From positions 1 to 64,000 of the forward strand of contig NZ_JABFAU010000009.1 in NCBI RefSeq assembly GCF_017168335.1: a stretch of DNA of 64,000 nucleotides. Reading direction: 5' to 3'. This DNA comes from Rhodococcus sp. KRD162. GTDB taxonomy: Bacteria > Actinomycetota > Actinomycetes > Mycobacteriales > Mycobacteriaceae. Made by a program: the position numbers and the translations under genes. The notes under the pieces are model-generated. The model was not told the origin of the DNA, did no database searches, and was given only the letters and a program-made list of their open reading frames with translations. Shown piece after piece: positions 36,685-46,557 of the stretch. The first letter of the stretch is position 1; each line of letters opens with the position of its first letter.

Positions 36685-37932
36685 TCAGGTACGCCCGGGC
36701 AGAGCGCGTTCGGCGATGTGCGGACGCGCCAGCGGATGCCGAACCTTACGTTTGGCCCCGAGATAGACCTGCACCGTCGATTCGGCGACGTGTCTCCAGT
36801 CGAAGTCCACGGTGAGGCGTTGCCGAGCTGCAACGGCCCGCTCCTGCGCAGCGTCGGCATTGTCGAGGACTCGCCGCACCGCCGCCGCCAGGCCGGCGAC
36901 ATCGGCAGGCTCGAAGGACAGGCCGGTGACCCCGTCGACGATCGCTTCTCCCAAACCGCCTGCGGTGGAGGCGACCAGCGGAGTGCCGGCTGCTGCCGCC
37001 TCGAGCGCGATGATGCCGAAGGGCTCGTACCGGCTGGGAAGAACGATGGCGTCGGCACCGTGCAGCCAGCCGAGGAGTTCGGTGTGGTTCAGATTGCCGA
37101 GGAACGAGACCGCCCGGGCCACTCGATGGGTGCGGGCCAATCCCGCCAACCAGGCGTACTGGGTGCCCTCGCCGGCGATGTGCAAGGTGGTGCCCGGGTG
37201 ACTCCGTCGGATACGCGGTAGTGCCGCTATGGCGTCCTGGATCCCCTTCTCGTACTCGAGTCGGCCGACGTAGAGCAACTTCGCAGGCTCCGATCGAGGC
37301 TCGCGCAGGCGAAAGCTCCACGCGGATCCGTCGATTCCGTTACGAATCACCGAGACCGCCGAATCGGAGATCTGGAACAGGGTGGTGACCTCGTCCTTCA
37401 TCGAGGCCGAACAGGTGATGACCGCGTCGGAATCATTGGCCAGCCACCACTCGATCGAGTGCACCTGGCGATTGACCGGACCGGAAATCCAACCACTGTG
37501 GCGTCCGGCCTCGGTGGCGTGGATGGTCGAGACCAGAGGTACGTCGAAGAACTCGGCGAGCGCGATGGCGGGGTGCGCGACCAGCCAGTCGTGAGCGTGG
37601 ACCACATCGGGCTGCCAGCCCTCACCCAGGCCCGGCTTGCTCAGCGCGACCCCGGCCCGCACCATGGCATGGCCCATCGCGAGGGTCCAGGCGAGCATGT
37701 CCTCACCGAAGACGAAGTGCGCCGGGTCCTCCGCGACGGCGACCACGAGTACCCCGTCGGCGATCTCGTGGGACGTCGGGTGACTGGCTGCGTCCGTGCC
37801 GGTGGGGCGGCGTGAGAGCACGACGACCTCGTGTCCGCAGCGGACCAGCTCGGTGGCCAGATGGTGAACGTGGCGACCGAGGCCGCCGACCACGACGGGT
37901 GGGTACTCCCACGACACCATCAGAATCTTCAT
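36685..37932 (-). CDS. GT4 alpha-glucosyltransferase (Rv3032-like)
   Basis: 415 residues. A GT-B glycosyltransferase: N-terminal MKILMVSWEYPPVVVGGLGR (acceptor/ADP- or UDP-glucose site), then VVHAHDWLVAHPA and the donor-binding block PSRYEPFGIIALEAAAAGTP with the E-x7-E motif. The family includes Rv3032, which elongates alpha-1,4-glucans for glycogen and methylglucose lipopolysaccharide. Start ATG overlaps the stop of the GH57 gene (ATGA), so the methyltransferase, branching enzyme and glucosyltransferase are one operon. Partner-based role: building the polymer backbone. Confidence 0.9.
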   Translation of the reverse strand: MKILMVSWEYPPVVVGGLGRHVHHLATELVRCGHEVVVLSRRPTGTDAASHPTSHEIADGVLVVAVAEDPAHFVFGEDMLAWTLAMGHAMVRAGVALSKPGLGEGWQPDVVHAHDWLVAHPAIALAEFFDVPLVSTIHATEAGRHSGWISGPVNRQVHSIEWWLANDSDAVITCSASMKDEVTTLFQISDSAVSVIRNGIDGSAWSFRLREPRSEPAKLLYVGRLEYEKGIQDAIAALPRIRRSHPGTTLHIAGEGTQYAWLAGLARTHRVARAVSFLGNLNHTELLGWLHGADAIVLPSRYEPFGIIALEAAAAGTPLVASTAGGLGEAIVDGVTGLSFEPADVAGLAAAVRRVLDNADAAQERAVAARQRLTVDFDWRHVAESTVQVYLGAKRKVRHPLARPHIAERALPGRT

Positions 37933-39485
37933 GGCCCCCCTGCATTTCCTCGCTCGCTACCGTTGCCCGGACCGCGCAGTCGGCGCGCGTCCAACGCGGG
38001 AAACAGGCCGTCCGCACGGTTCCACTGCGTTGCCAGCTCGCTTGCCCGTGCACCCGCCCCGTGTGCGGCTGCACCCGCGATCTCACGCAGCGCGTGCGCG
38101 TGAACGTGCGCGCGCTCCCGCGCGTAGCCGGCCGCGGAGTCCTTGCTGACCATGAACGCCCAGTCGCTGGCCACGGCCATCAGTGTCTCACGCAGTATCT
38201 GATCGTTGACCCGATTGCGCAGTTCCGGGCCATCGCTGCGTCGGTGCCCGCGGCGGGCGCGCTCGACCGCGTCGAGGGCGGTGCGAGTGACCTCGGAGTT
38301 CAACGCCACCAGGTCGGCGACGTCCTCGCCTGCCCACACCCGCCAGTCCTTGCCTGATCCCCAGGACGAGTCCGCCAGCTCGATCGGGGTTCCGACATAG
38401 CCTCGCGTGCGGGCATCGTTCAGCGTTCCGACGGTGATACCGGCGGCGGGAAGTGCCCGCATGAGCTTGTCGAGCCACTGCGGGCCCTCGTGCCACCAGT
38501 GTCCGAACAGCTCGGTGTCGAACGCCGCGACCACGAGCGCATCGCGTCCTATTCGCTCGGATTCCGAGACGAGCCTGCGACGAACGACGTCGACGAAATC
38601 TGCGACATGGCGGTCGACCGTCGCGGAGGCGCGCGCGGGATCGTAGGGGGCTTTGTCGTTCGAGGCGACGGTGCGGCCGGTGACGCGGGAGGGTTTGAGG
38701 CCGGTGTCGTGATCGTAGGTGTGGAAGTCCCGGTAGGCGCCGTGGCCCGGATACCCCGACTTCGGTGACCACACCCGATAGCTGACCGGAAGATCGCGAC
38801 CGAACGCGAGCACATCCGAATTCCACACCGGCCTGCCGAGGGAGGTGTCACCGCGCAGCGCTGGGCCGTCGACCATGAAGTGCGAGACCCCCGCCGACGC
38901 GTATTCGGTTTCCATGCCGGGAGTGAAGGCACACTCCGGTGCCCAGATGCCCGACGGTGCTGTGCCCCATCGCGCCTGGGCATCCAGTAGACCTTCTCGA
39001 AGCGAGAATTCGCGCAATCGGGGATCGAGCAGCGGCGCGAACGGGTGCGCCAGTGGCCCGCCCAACAGCTCGACCGTCCCGGCATCGAGCAGCGCCCGAA
39101 GTGCCGCGGATCCGCCGTGTCGCCACCGTGACTCGAACCGCTCGATGGCCGCGGCGGAGCGTCGGTGTTCGCGAACGGACAGGCTGCGATCGGCTGCCTC
39201 GTGCGCGCGTAGCTGCCAGTTCCCGAGCCAGTGATGCATACCCGACAGGCAGTGCGGATCGTCGAGTTGGGCGGCCAGAACCGGAGTGACGCCCAGGGAC
39301 AGGACATCGGTGTAGCCGTCGTCGGCCAGTCGCTCCAGTGTCGCGACGAGCGGGAGGTAGGAGTCGGCCCAGGACTGGTACAACCACTCCTCGCCGACCG
39401 GCCACCGCCCGTGGTTGGCCAACCACGGCAGGTGCGAGTGCAGCACCAGCGTGAACATGCCCGGCACGGTGGTACCGGATGTCAC
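37929..39485 (-). CDS. GH57 1,4-alpha-glucan branching enzyme (Rv3031-like)
   Basis: 518 residues from the GTG at 39485. Longer upstream frames overlap the methyltransferase gene and are not used. Family GH57: LVLHSHLPWLANHGRWPVGE at the start, the nucleophile region GIWAPECAFTPGME, and the acid region VVAAFDTELFGHWWHEGP, followed by the C-terminal helical domain typical of GH57 branching enzymes. It would add alpha-1,6 branches to the glucan made by the adjacent glucosyltransferase. The GTGA overlap with the methyltransferase stop and the ATGA overlap with the next gene mark strong translational coupling. Confidence 0.9.
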   Translation of the reverse strand: MTSGTTVPGMFTLVLHSHLPWLANHGRWPVGEEWLYQSWADSYLPLVATLERLADDGYTDVLSLGVTPVLAAQLDDPHCLSGMHHWLGNWQLRAHEAADRSLSVREHRRSAAAIERFESRWRHGGSAALRALLDAGTVELLGGPLAHPFAPLLDPRLREFSLREGLLDAQARWGTAPSGIWAPECAFTPGMETEYASAGVSHFMVDGPALRGDTSLGRPVWNSDVLAFGRDLPVSYRVWSPKSGYPGHGAYRDFHTYDHDTGLKPSRVTGRTVASNDKAPYDPARASATVDRHVADFVDVVRRRLVSESERIGRDALVVAAFDTELFGHWWHEGPQWLDKLMRALPAAGITVGTLNDARTRGYVGTPIELADSSWGSGKDWRVWAGEDVADLVALNSEVTRTALDAVERARRGHRRSDGPELRNRVNDQILRETLMAVASDWAFMVSKDSAAGYARERAHVHAHALREIAGAAAHGAGARASELATQWNRADGLFPALDARRLRGPGNGSERGNAGGP

Positions 39486-40270
39486 CCGATCACCGCGCTC
39501 GCGCTCTTGCGGGCGACGGCGACCAGGTCGAGGCTGGCGTCGATGCTGTCGGCGGTGATCTCGAAGTCCTCGATCGTGATCGCCGCGACGTCGTCGGCGA
39601 GCTCGGCAGGCCACGGCTCACCGGCCAATGCCCGTTCGATCTGAGCGTCGATGAACGACCCGCCGTGCTTGTCGTCGAGAGCGGCGAGGGTGGCACCGTG
39701 CCGGACGCCGGTGAGTTCGTCGACCTCGAGCCTCGCGTCGACGAGAATCTCGGTGAGTTCACCGGCGTCGAGTTCGCGGGTATGGAACGGGTTGAGCGGC
39801 GTATCGCGACCGGGCGAGAAGGTGATGCGATTGGGCGTGCTGATCAACAGTGTCCCGCCGGGCCGCAGAATCCGGTGGACTTCGGCCAGAAACGCGCCCT
39901 GGTCCCACAGATGCTCGATCACCTGGAAGTTGACGACGACGTCGACCGAGGAATCGACGAAAGGGAGGCGGTCGAGGTTGCCGCGCAGCATCGTCACCCT
40001 GGGGTACCGGGCGTGCACGTGCGCGGCGGCCGACGCGTCGTAGTCGAGGCCGATCACATGTGCGGCGACGTCGGCGATCATGTTGGCCCCGTAGCCTTCT
40101 CCCGATCCGGCCTCGAGCACCGTGCGGTCGCGGCAGCGCTCGACCAGAGCTCGGTAGACCACCTCGTGGCGACGGAACCAGTAGTTCTCCTCGGCGATGC
40201 CGGGCACTGTTCTCTCGCCGGTCAGGGGGAGTGTTTCCGGTACCGGTGGCCGAGCCGATGAATCGTTCAC
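39482..40270 (-). CDS. SAM methyltransferase of the polysaccharide cluster (Rv3030-like)
   Basis: 262 residues from the GTG at 40270. An ATG at 40321 would add 17 residues. Motif I VLEAGSGEGYGANMIA, then VIGLDYDASAAAHVHARYP, VVNFQVIEHLWDQGAFLAEV and LRPGGTLLISTPNRI place it in Methyltransf_11. In mycobacteria the homologue at this position (Rv3030) is linked to methylglucose lipopolysaccharide synthesis, so sugar O-methylation is the favoured role. First gene of the minus-strand operon. The 206-bp gap to etfB contains both promoters. Confidence 0.85.
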   Translation of the reverse strand: MNDSSARPPVPETLPLTGERTVPGIAEENYWFRRHEVVYRALVERCRDRTVLEAGSGEGYGANMIADVAAHVIGLDYDASAAAHVHARYPRVTMLRGNLDRLPFVDSSVDVVVNFQVIEHLWDQGAFLAEVHRILRPGGTLLISTPNRITFSPGRDTPLNPFHTRELDAGELTEILVDARLEVDELTGVRHGATLAALDDKHGGSFIDAQIERALAGEPWPAELADDVAAITIEDFEITADSIDASLDLVAVARKSASAVIG

Positions 40271-40476
40271 CGACGAAAGGCTAGTGGAGGCACAGAAGAT
40301 GTAGGCCACCGTGGTCTCCATAACTCTCGGGGTGCAGATGTATGGTCGGACGGACGCGAGGGCAAGTTACCCATCAGTAACTACGGTGAGGTAACCTCGT
40401 CCGAGACCGTATTGAGGCACGAACCCTTAGAACACTCACGATCAGCAGAACATGACCAGGAGGTCGACGCAGACCC

Positions 40477-41277
40477 ATGACGAACATCGTTGTTTTGATC
40501 AAGCAGGTTCCAGACACGTGGTCCGAGCGCAAGCTCACCGATGGTGACTACACCCTCGATCGCGAGGCTGCCGACGCCGTCCTCGACGAGATCAACGAGC
40601 GGGCCGTCGAAGAAGCACTGCTCATCAAGGAAGCTCAGGGAGGTGAGGTCAAGGTTCTGTCCGCAGGCCCCGATCGCGCCACCGATGCCATCCGCAAGGC
40701 CCTGTCCATGGGTGCGGACAGCGCAGTGCACCTCAACGACCCGAGCCTGCACGGCTCCGACGCGATCCAGACCGGATACGCCCTGGCTGCCGCGCTGGGC
40801 AACGTCGCATTCGAGAACGACGAGCCGGCCGATCTCATCATCGCCGGCAACGAGGCCACCGACGGTCGCACCGGTGCTGTTCCCGCCATCATCGCCGAAT
40901 ACCTGCAGATCCCTGCGCTGACCCAACTGCGCAAGCTCGCGGTGGCAGACGGCAAGGTCACCGGCGAGCGGGAGACCGACGAAGGCATCTTCGGCCTCGA
41001 AGCCGCACTGCCCGCCATCGTCAGCGTCACCGAGAAGATCAACGAGCCTCGCTTCCCGTCCTTCAAGGGAATCATGGCCGCCAAGAAGAAGACGGTGCAG
41101 ACCATCACGCTGGCCGAGATCGGTGTCGAGGACGGCATCGTCGGAGTCGACAACGCCGGAACCACTGTCACCTCGTCCACCCCGAAGCCTCCCAAGACTG
41201 CCGGCGAGCGGCTCACCGACGAGGGCGACGGCGGCGACAAGATTGCCGCCTACCTGGTCGGCCAGAAGATCATCTGA
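40477..41277 (+). CDS. etfB: Electron transfer flavoprotein beta subunit
   Basis: 266 residues. ETF beta accepts electrons from acyl-CoA dehydrogenases together with EtfA. MTNIVVLIKQVPDTWSERKL and the conserved block FENDEPADLIIAGNEATDGR are typical, as is KKKTVQTITLAEIG near the end (AMP-binding and partner-recognition loop). AGGAGG lies 13 bp before the ATG. First gene of etfBA (mycobacterial fixA, Rv3029c). Confidence 0.95.
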   Translation: MTNIVVLIKQVPDTWSERKLTDGDYTLDREAADAVLDEINERAVEEALLIKEAQGGEVKVLSAGPDRATDAIRKALSMGADSAVHLNDPSLHGSDAIQTGYALAAALGNVAFENDEPADLIIAGNEATDGRTGAVPAIIAEYLQIPALTQLRKLAVADGKVTGERETDEGIFGLEAALPAIVSVTEKINEPRFPSFKGIMAAKKKTVQTITLAEIGVEDGIVGVDNAGTTVTSSTPKPPKTAGERLTDEGDGGDKIAAYLVGQKII

Positions 41278-41319
41278 TCCCGCCCCACCGAGCTATCGAA
41301 GACCAACGAGGAGCAAGTC

Positions 41320-42276
41320 ATGGCAGAAGTACTCGTGCTCGTGGAGCACGTCGAGGGAACACTGAAGAAGGTCAGCACCGAGCTGATCACCGCTGCTCGC
41401 GCCCTGGGTGAGCCGTCGGCAGTCGTCACCGGCCCGGTCGGCACCACCGACAAGGTCGCCGACGCACTGACCGAGGCCGGCGCCGAGAAGATCTACGCCG
41501 CCGAATCCGACGATGTCGACGGATTTCTCGTCACCCCGAAGGTCGACGTGCTATCGACGCTGGCCGAGTCGGTCTCGCCCGCGGCGATCATCACGGCAGC
41601 CACGATCGAAGGCAAAGAAGTTGCGGGCCGTCTGGCAGCGCGACTGGGCTCGGGCTACCACAACGACGTCGTCGCGCTCAATGGTGACGGTAGCGCCGTC
41701 TACTCCATCTTCGGCGGCGCGTTCACCGTCGAGGCGAAGGCCAACGGTGACGTACCGGTCATCTCGGTCCGCCCCGGAGCAGTCGAGGCCGAGCCCAAGG
41801 CCGGAGCGGGCACCCGCGAAACCGTCGAGGTCCCGGCTCAGGAAGACGGCACCGTCAAGATCACCTCGCGCGACCCGATCGTCGGTGGCGACCGTCCGGA
41901 ACTCACCGAGGCAACGGTCGTCGTCTCCGGTGGTCGCGGTGTCGGCAGCGCCGACAAGTTCTCGGTCGTCGAAGAGCTCGCCGACTCTCTCGGTGCCGCA
42001 GTCGGTGCCTCGCGCGCCGCGGTGGACTCCGGCTACTACCCGGGCCAGTTCCAGGTGGGTCAGACGGGTAAGACCGTCTCGCCGCAGCTGTACGTCGCAC
42101 TGGGAATTTCCGGTGCCATCCAGCACCGTGCGGGCATGCAGACCTCGAAGACGATCGTCGCAGTGAACAAGGACGAGGAAGCCCCCATCTTCGAGATCGC
42201 CGACTACGGCATCGTCGGCGACCTGTTCAACGTCGCACCGCAGCTGACCGAAGCAGTGAAGAAGCACAAGGGATAG
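41320..42276 (+). CDS. etfA: Electron transfer flavoprotein alpha subunit
   Basis: 318 residues. The C-terminal FAD-binding domain shows [58 protein letters not shown] and [20 protein letters not shown], the full ETF-alpha signature. AGGAG precedes the ATG, 42 bp after etfB. A strong terminator at 42295-42332 closes the operon (mycobacterial fixB, Rv3028c). Confidence 0.95.
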   Translation: MAEVLVLVEHVEGTLKKVSTELITAARALGEPSAVVTGPVGTTDKVADALTEAGAEKIYAAESDDVDGFLVTPKVDVLSTLAESVSPAAIITAATIEGKEVAGRLAARLGSGYHNDVVALNGDGSAVYSIFGGAFTVEAKANGDVPVISVRPGAVEAEPKAGAGTRETVEVPAQEDGTVKITSRDPIVGGDRPELTEATVVVSGGRGVGSADKFSVVEELADSLGAAVGASRAAVDSGYYPGQFQVGQTGKTVSPQLYVALGISGAIQHRAGMQTSKTIVAVNKDEEAPIFEIADYGIVGDLFNVAPQLTEAVKKHKG

Positions 42277-42294
42277 TCCGTATCCACGCTTCCT

Positions 42295-42332
42295 GACGGG
42301 CCCTCACCGCGTGTGTGCGGTGGGGGCCCGTC
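42295..42332 (+). terminator. Terminator after etfBA
   Basis: GACGGGCCCTCACCGC (42295-42310) pairs with GCGGTGGGGGCCCGTC (42317-42332) around GTGTGT. A long GC-rich stem. Confidence 0.8.
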
Positions 42333-42444
42333 TGCGTGGCCCACTGCAAATTCATACTCGCAGTGCAACCTTGTTCACGAAAACTCTTCCGACACGTTCC
42401 CCCGGCGATGCCCGGTAGATGTCCGCGCTCGTTAGACACACCTC

Positions 42445-43263
42445 ATGACCACTTCCGTCATGAGCTCGACCACCTCGATCGTCCCGGCCACCGACCGCTA
42501 CTCGCTCGTGTTGTCCACCGATCCGGAACACCGACTCGCGGCGCAGCGTCTGCGCTACGACGTGTTCGCTTCCGAACCGGGATTCACTGTTCCCACCGAT
42601 GCCGATGGCGTCGACGCAGATCGATTCGACGAATTCTGCGATCACCTTCTCGTCCGTGACCTGTGGACCGAGACGTTCGTCGGCTGCTACCGCATGTTGC
42701 CGCCGCCGGCCGCCGTGGCCGCGGGTGGCTACTACACCGCAACCGAGTTCGATATCTCCGCACTCGATCCCGTCGGCATGAACATCGTCGAAATGGGTAG
42801 AGCCGCAGTCCATCCCGAGCACCGTTCCGGGTCCGTTCTCGGTCTGATGTGGGCGGGAATTCTGCACTACCTCGACGTGACGGGGTACGAGTGGGTGATG
42901 GGATGTGTGTCGGTTCCGATGAGATCGGCACCGGACGAACCCCTCGGGGCCAACGTCCGCGGTGTCCGAGACCGCTTGTTGGACAGGCATGCAACGACAC
43001 CCGACCGACGGGTCCGACCGTACGTTCCGGTCGTCGTCGACGGGGTCGAACTCCGCGATATCGCACCAGCGAAGAAGACCTCCATGCCTCCGCTGCTGAA
43101 CGGTTACCTGCGACTCGGGGCGTCCATCTGCGGTGAGCCCGCACATGATCCGGAATTTGGTGTCGCCGATTTCGTCGCGCTGCTCGGGCTGCACGAGGCG
43201 AACACTCGATATCTCGACCGCTTGCGCGCGGCCGCAGCGACCTTCGAGTCGGGTGCCCGGTGA
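42445..43263 (+). CDS. GNAT-type N-acyltransferase (OlsB-like)
   Basis: 272 residues. The N-terminal half matches the Acetyltransf_5 fold used by ornithine N-acyltransferases: EHRLAAQRLRYDVFASEPGF, then DEFCDHLLVRDLWTETFVGC, and VEMGRAAVHPEHRSGSVLGL with the acyl-donor loop. It would acylate an amine with a 3-hydroxyacyl chain from ACP or CoA. The gene is followed, with a GTGA overlap, by a PlsC-type acyltransferase. The two enzymes together make ornithine lipids or similar N,O-diacylated amino lipids in other bacteria. Position matches Rv3027c. Product is inferred. Confidence 0.75.
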   Translation: MTTSVMSSTTSIVPATDRYSLVLSTDPEHRLAAQRLRYDVFASEPGFTVPTDADGVDADRFDEFCDHLLVRDLWTETFVGCYRMLPPPAAVAAGGYYTATEFDISALDPVGMNIVEMGRAAVHPEHRSGSVLGLMWAGILHYLDVTGYEWVMGCVSVPMRSAPDEPLGANVRGVRDRLLDRHATTPDRRVRPYVPVVVDGVELRDIAPAKKTSMPPLLNGYLRLGASICGEPAHDPEFGVADFVALLGLHEANTRYLDRLRAAAATFESGAR

Positions 43264-44156
43264 CCGAATCGATGGCGCACACTCACGCGTGGATGCCGTC
43301 GTCTCCGTGCGGTGAAGGCTGTCTGCCGAAGAACCCACCGACGGTGGGACGGATCGTGCTCGTGCTGCGCGTTCTCCTGGCATTGGCGGCGTTCGGTCTG
43401 CTGCCGGTACTGGTCGCACTCGGCGTGCCCTTCCCTCGTGTGCGTCGGACGCTGACCCGGATCGGGGCCAGAACGCTGCTGTTCGCCATCGGAATCGACC
43501 TGACGGTGCTCGACGCACGGTCGGAGCGGGAACGATCGCGTACCGCAGGAGGTGCGCTGCATGTTGCCGGCCACATCTCCTGGACCGACGTCGTGGTGCT
43601 CACTGCGGTGCAACCCTCGACCTTCGTCGCGCGGGCCGACCTCGTCGACTGGCCGGTACTCGGTCGACTGGCACGAGCGATGAAAGTACTTCCGATCGAT
43701 CGAGCCCGCCTGCGTGAGCTTCCCGGTGTCGTCGAGCAGGTGGCCGATCGCGTCCGGGCGGGTGGATCTGTCGTCGCCTTCCCCGAGGCCACCACCTGGT
43801 GCGGGCGGGCCTACGGTTCGTTGCGCCCGGCATTGATGCAGGCGGCCATCGATTCGGAGACCTGGGTACAGCCCATTCGGCTGCGCTACCTCGATCGAAC
43901 CGGGGAGCAGACCGCGGCCACCTGCTTCGTCGGCGACGAGACGATCGGTGCCTCCATCGGCCGAATCTTCCGTCTGCGTGGAATGCGGGCCGAGGTGGAG
44001 TTCACGGCACCGGAAGCGCCAGGCAGCGATCGGCGTGACCTCGCCCGACGCTGTGAGGTGGCCATTCGACGCGACCACGTCCACGACCACGCGCTGCACG
44101 AGGTCATGGCCGAAGACCGACGACGCCCGGTGCCGCCGACGGTATCGGCGGCCTGA
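43260..44156 (+). CDS. PlsC-like lysophospholipid/lyso-ornithine acyltransferase (OlsA-like)
   Basis: 298 residues. One hydrophobic segment (residues about 28-58) precedes the PlsC domain. The catalytic H-x4-D motif appears as GHISWTDVVVL (usual Asn before His replaced by Gly), and the second motif as FPEATTWCG in place of FPEGT. The later block MKVLPIDRARLRELPG is conserved among OlsA-type proteins. It overlaps the OlsB-like gene by 4 bp and probably adds the second, ester-linked chain. Position matches Rv3026c. Confidence 0.8.
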   Translation: MTESMAHTHAWMPSSPCGEGCLPKNPPTVGRIVLVLRVLLALAAFGLLPVLVALGVPFPRVRRTLTRIGARTLLFAIGIDLTVLDARSERERSRTAGGALHVAGHISWTDVVVLTAVQPSTFVARADLVDWPVLGRLARAMKVLPIDRARLRELPGVVEQVADRVRAGGSVVAFPEATTWCGRAYGSLRPALMQAAIDSETWVQPIRLRYLDRTGEQTAATCFVGDETIGASIGRIFRLRGMRAEVEFTAPEAPGSDRRDLARRCEVAIRRDHVHDHALHEVMAEDRRRPVPPTVSAA

Positions 44157-44170
44157 AGGAGGCAACGCAT

Positions 44171-44217
44171 GCTGTGAGCGCGGACCCACCTCGCGCAGGT
44201 AGGTCCGCACTCACAGC
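44171..44217. terminator. Terminator between acyltransferase pair and cysteine desulfurase
   Basis: GCTGTGAG-CG-CGGACC-C-ACCT (from 44171) pairs with AGGT-A-GGTCCG-CA-CTCACAGC (to 44217). The long stem is interrupted by small mismatches. Confidence 0.7.
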
Positions 44218-44239
44218 ACCGGGTATCGTCTAGCCTGTT

Positions 44240-45469
44240 ATGCCTTCTGTGCGCAGTGCGACTGCTTCCACCCCACCGGTGTACCTCGATCACGCGGCGA
44301 CAACTCCGATGTTGCCGTGCGCGATCGAGGCGATGACCTCTGTGTTCGCCACCGTCGGAAATGCATCCTCGCTGCACACCTCCGGCCGCTCCGCACGGCG
44401 TCGGGTGGAGGAATCCCGCGAATCGATTGCCGAAGATCTCGGTGCTCGTCCGTCCGAGGTGATCTTCACCTCGGGCGGCACCGAAAGTGACAACCTCGCC
44501 GTCAAGGGCATCTTCGCGGCTCGTAGAGATGCCGACGCGGCCCTGACCCGGATCATTGCCAGCTCCGTGGAACATCATGCGGTGCTCGATGCCGTCGAAT
44601 GGCTCGTCGCGCACGAGGGTGCCAGTGTCACCTGGCTTCCGGTCGACACCGACGGTCGGGTGAGACCGGAGGTGCTGCGTGCAGAACTTGCACTGCATGC
44701 GGACGAGACTGCGCTGGTCACCGTCATGTGGGCCAACAACGAGATCGGCACGGTGATGCCGATCGCCGAACTGGCAGCCATCGCAGCCGAGTACGGCGTC
44801 CCGATGCACAGTGACGCGATCCAGGCCGTTGCGCATCTGCCCGTGGATTTCGCGGCCAGCGGCCTGTCCGCGTTGAGTATCGCTGCCCACAAGTTCGGTG
44901 GTCCGCAAGGCGTCGGCGCTCTGTTGCTGGGTCGACAGGTTCCGTGCGTTCCGTTGTTTCACGGCGGCGGACACGAGCGGGACGTGCGCTCGGGAACTCC
45001 GGACACGGCAGGCGTCGTCGCGATGGCGGCTGCGCTGCGGTTCACCGTCGAGAACGCCTCCGAGCACCACACCGAGCTGAGTGCACTGCGCGATCGATTG
45101 ATCGCCGGGGTCAGGGATTGCGTTCCCGACGCCATTCTCAACGGGCCGGAAGGTGACGATCGGCTGGCGGGCAACGTACACTTCACTTTCCCTGGCTGCG
45201 AGGGCGATTCGCTGCTGATGCTGCTCGACGCGGCGGGCATCGAGTGTTCGACGGGGTCGGCATGCACTGCCGGTGTCGCCAGTGCCAGCCATGTACTGAT
45301 CGCTCTCGGCTGCGATCCCGGCGTTGCCCGTGGATCGCTGCGGTTCTCTTTGGGAGCCGGCTCGTCCGATTCGGACGTCACCACTGTGCTTGCGGCCCTG
45401 CCGCAGGTCGTCGAACGTGCTCGCGCGGCCGGATTGGCCGGCGTCGGAGCTCGAGGAGGAAATCGCTGA
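44240..45469 (+). CDS. Cysteine desulfurase (IscS/NifS type)
   Basis: 409 residues. A PLP enzyme releasing sulfur from cysteine. [11 protein letters not shown] opens the fold. The PLP lysine lies in [17 protein letters not shown], the histidine in [14 protein letters not shown], and the catalytic cysteine loop is [11 protein letters not shown]. The gene is directly followed (TGATG overlap) by mnmA, so its sulfur most likely feeds tRNA 2-thiouridine formation, as with Rv3025c in mycobacteria. No Isc scaffold genes are nearby. Confidence 0.93.
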   Translation: MPSVRSATASTPPVYLDHAATTPMLPCAIEAMTSVFATVGNASSLHTSGRSARRRVEESRESIAEDLGARPSEVIFTSGGTESDNLAVKGIFAARRDADAALTRIIASSVEHHAVLDAVEWLVAHEGASVTWLPVDTDGRVRPEVLRAELALHADETALVTVMWANNEIGTVMPIAELAAIAAEYGVPMHSDAIQAVAHLPVDFAASGLSALSIAAHKFGGPQGVGALLLGRQVPCVPLFHGGGHERDVRSGTPDTAGVVAMAAALRFTVENASEHHTELSALRDRLIAGVRDCVPDAILNGPEGDDRLAGNVHFTFPGCEGDSLLMLLDAAGIECSTGSACTAGVASASHVLIALGCDPGVARGSLRFSLGAGSSDSDVTTVLAALPQVVERARAAGLAGVGARGGNR

Positions 45470-46557
45470 TGCGTGTTCTGGCTGCTATGAGCGGGGGCGT
45501 CGATTCGGCTGTGGCCGCAGCCCGAGCGGTGGACGAGGGCCACGATGTCGTCGGCGTGCACCTCGCGCTGTCCACTGCTCCCGGTGCACTGCGCACCGGT
45601 TCGCGCGGTTGCTGCTCCAAAGAGGACGCCGGTGACGCTCGGCGGGCCGCCGATGTGCTCGGTATTCCTTTCTACGTCTGGGATTTCGCCGATCGTTTCA
45701 AAGAAGACGTGATCGACGACTTCGTCGCGTCCTACGCAGCGGGGGAGACGCCGAATCCCTGTTTGCGTTGCAACGAGAAGATCAAGTTCTCGGCGTTGGC
45801 AGACCGTGCTCTCGCTCTGGGCTTCGACGCCGTGGCCACCGGCCACTACGCTCAGTTGCACGACGGTGTGCTGCGCCGAGCGGTGGACGCGGACAAGGAC
45901 CAGTCCTACGTGTTGGCCGTGCTGAACAAGGCGCAGCTCTCCCGCGCGATGTTTCCCATCGGCGATACGCCGAAGTCCGAGATCCGGTTCGAGGCTGCCG
46001 AGCGTGGGTTGGCGGTGGCCGACAAGCCGGACAGTCACGATATCTGCTTCATTCCCTCCGGGGACACACGCGCTTTCCTCGGTGCTCACATCGGGGTGCG
46101 ACCGGGCAAGGTCGTCGACTCCGATACCGGGGCCGAACTGGCCGACCACGACGGAGTGCACGGTTTCACCATCGGACAACGCAAGGGGCTCGGTGTCGAG
46201 GGGCCTGCGGCGGACGGCCGTCCGCGCTACGTGACCTCCATCGAACCCGACAGCGGTACCGTCATGGTCGGGTCAGCACAGAAGCTCGATGTCTGGGCGA
46301 TCAGCGGCGATCGCGCGATCTGGACCGAGGGAACCGCCCCGACCGGGCCTGTCGAGTGTGTCGTTCAGGTACGCGCGCACGGTGGGCTGAGCGAGGCCGT
46401 CGCCGAGGCGGTGGGCGAGGGAATGGACATCCAGCTTCGGGCTCCGCTGACCGGTGTCGCCAAGGGGCAGGCAGCGGTGCTGTACCGCAAGGACATTCAC
46501 GGAGACATCGTCATCGGTAGCTCGACCATCTCGGGTACTCGATCCGAGCGCGAGTGA
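45469..46557 (+). CDS. mnmA: tRNA-specific 2-thiouridylase MnmA
   Basis: 362 residues from the ATG at 45469 (AGGAGGA upstream), overlapping the desulfurase stop by one base. It thiolates U34 of Lys, Glu and Gln tRNAs. PP-loop [17 protein letters not shown] at the N-terminus. Catalytic cysteines lie in [15 protein letters not shown] and [15 protein letters not shown]. The C-terminal beta-barrel domain begins near [15 protein letters not shown]. Its stop overlaps the start of the MetE-like gene by 4 bp. Confidence 0.95.
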   Translation: MRVLAAMSGGVDSAVAAARAVDEGHDVVGVHLALSTAPGALRTGSRGCCSKEDAGDARRAADVLGIPFYVWDFADRFKEDVIDDFVASYAAGETPNPCLRCNEKIKFSALADRALALGFDAVATGHYAQLHDGVLRRAVDADKDQSYVLAVLNKAQLSRAMFPIGDTPKSEIRFEAAERGLAVADKPDSHDICFIPSGDTRAFLGAHIGVRPGKVVDSDTGAELADHDGVHGFTIGQRKGLGVEGPAADGRPRYVTSIEPDSGTVMVGSAQKLDVWAISGDRAIWTEGTAPTGPVECVVQVRAHGGLSEAVAEAVGEGMDIQLRAPLTGVAKGQAAVLYRKDIHGDIVIGSSTISGTRSERE

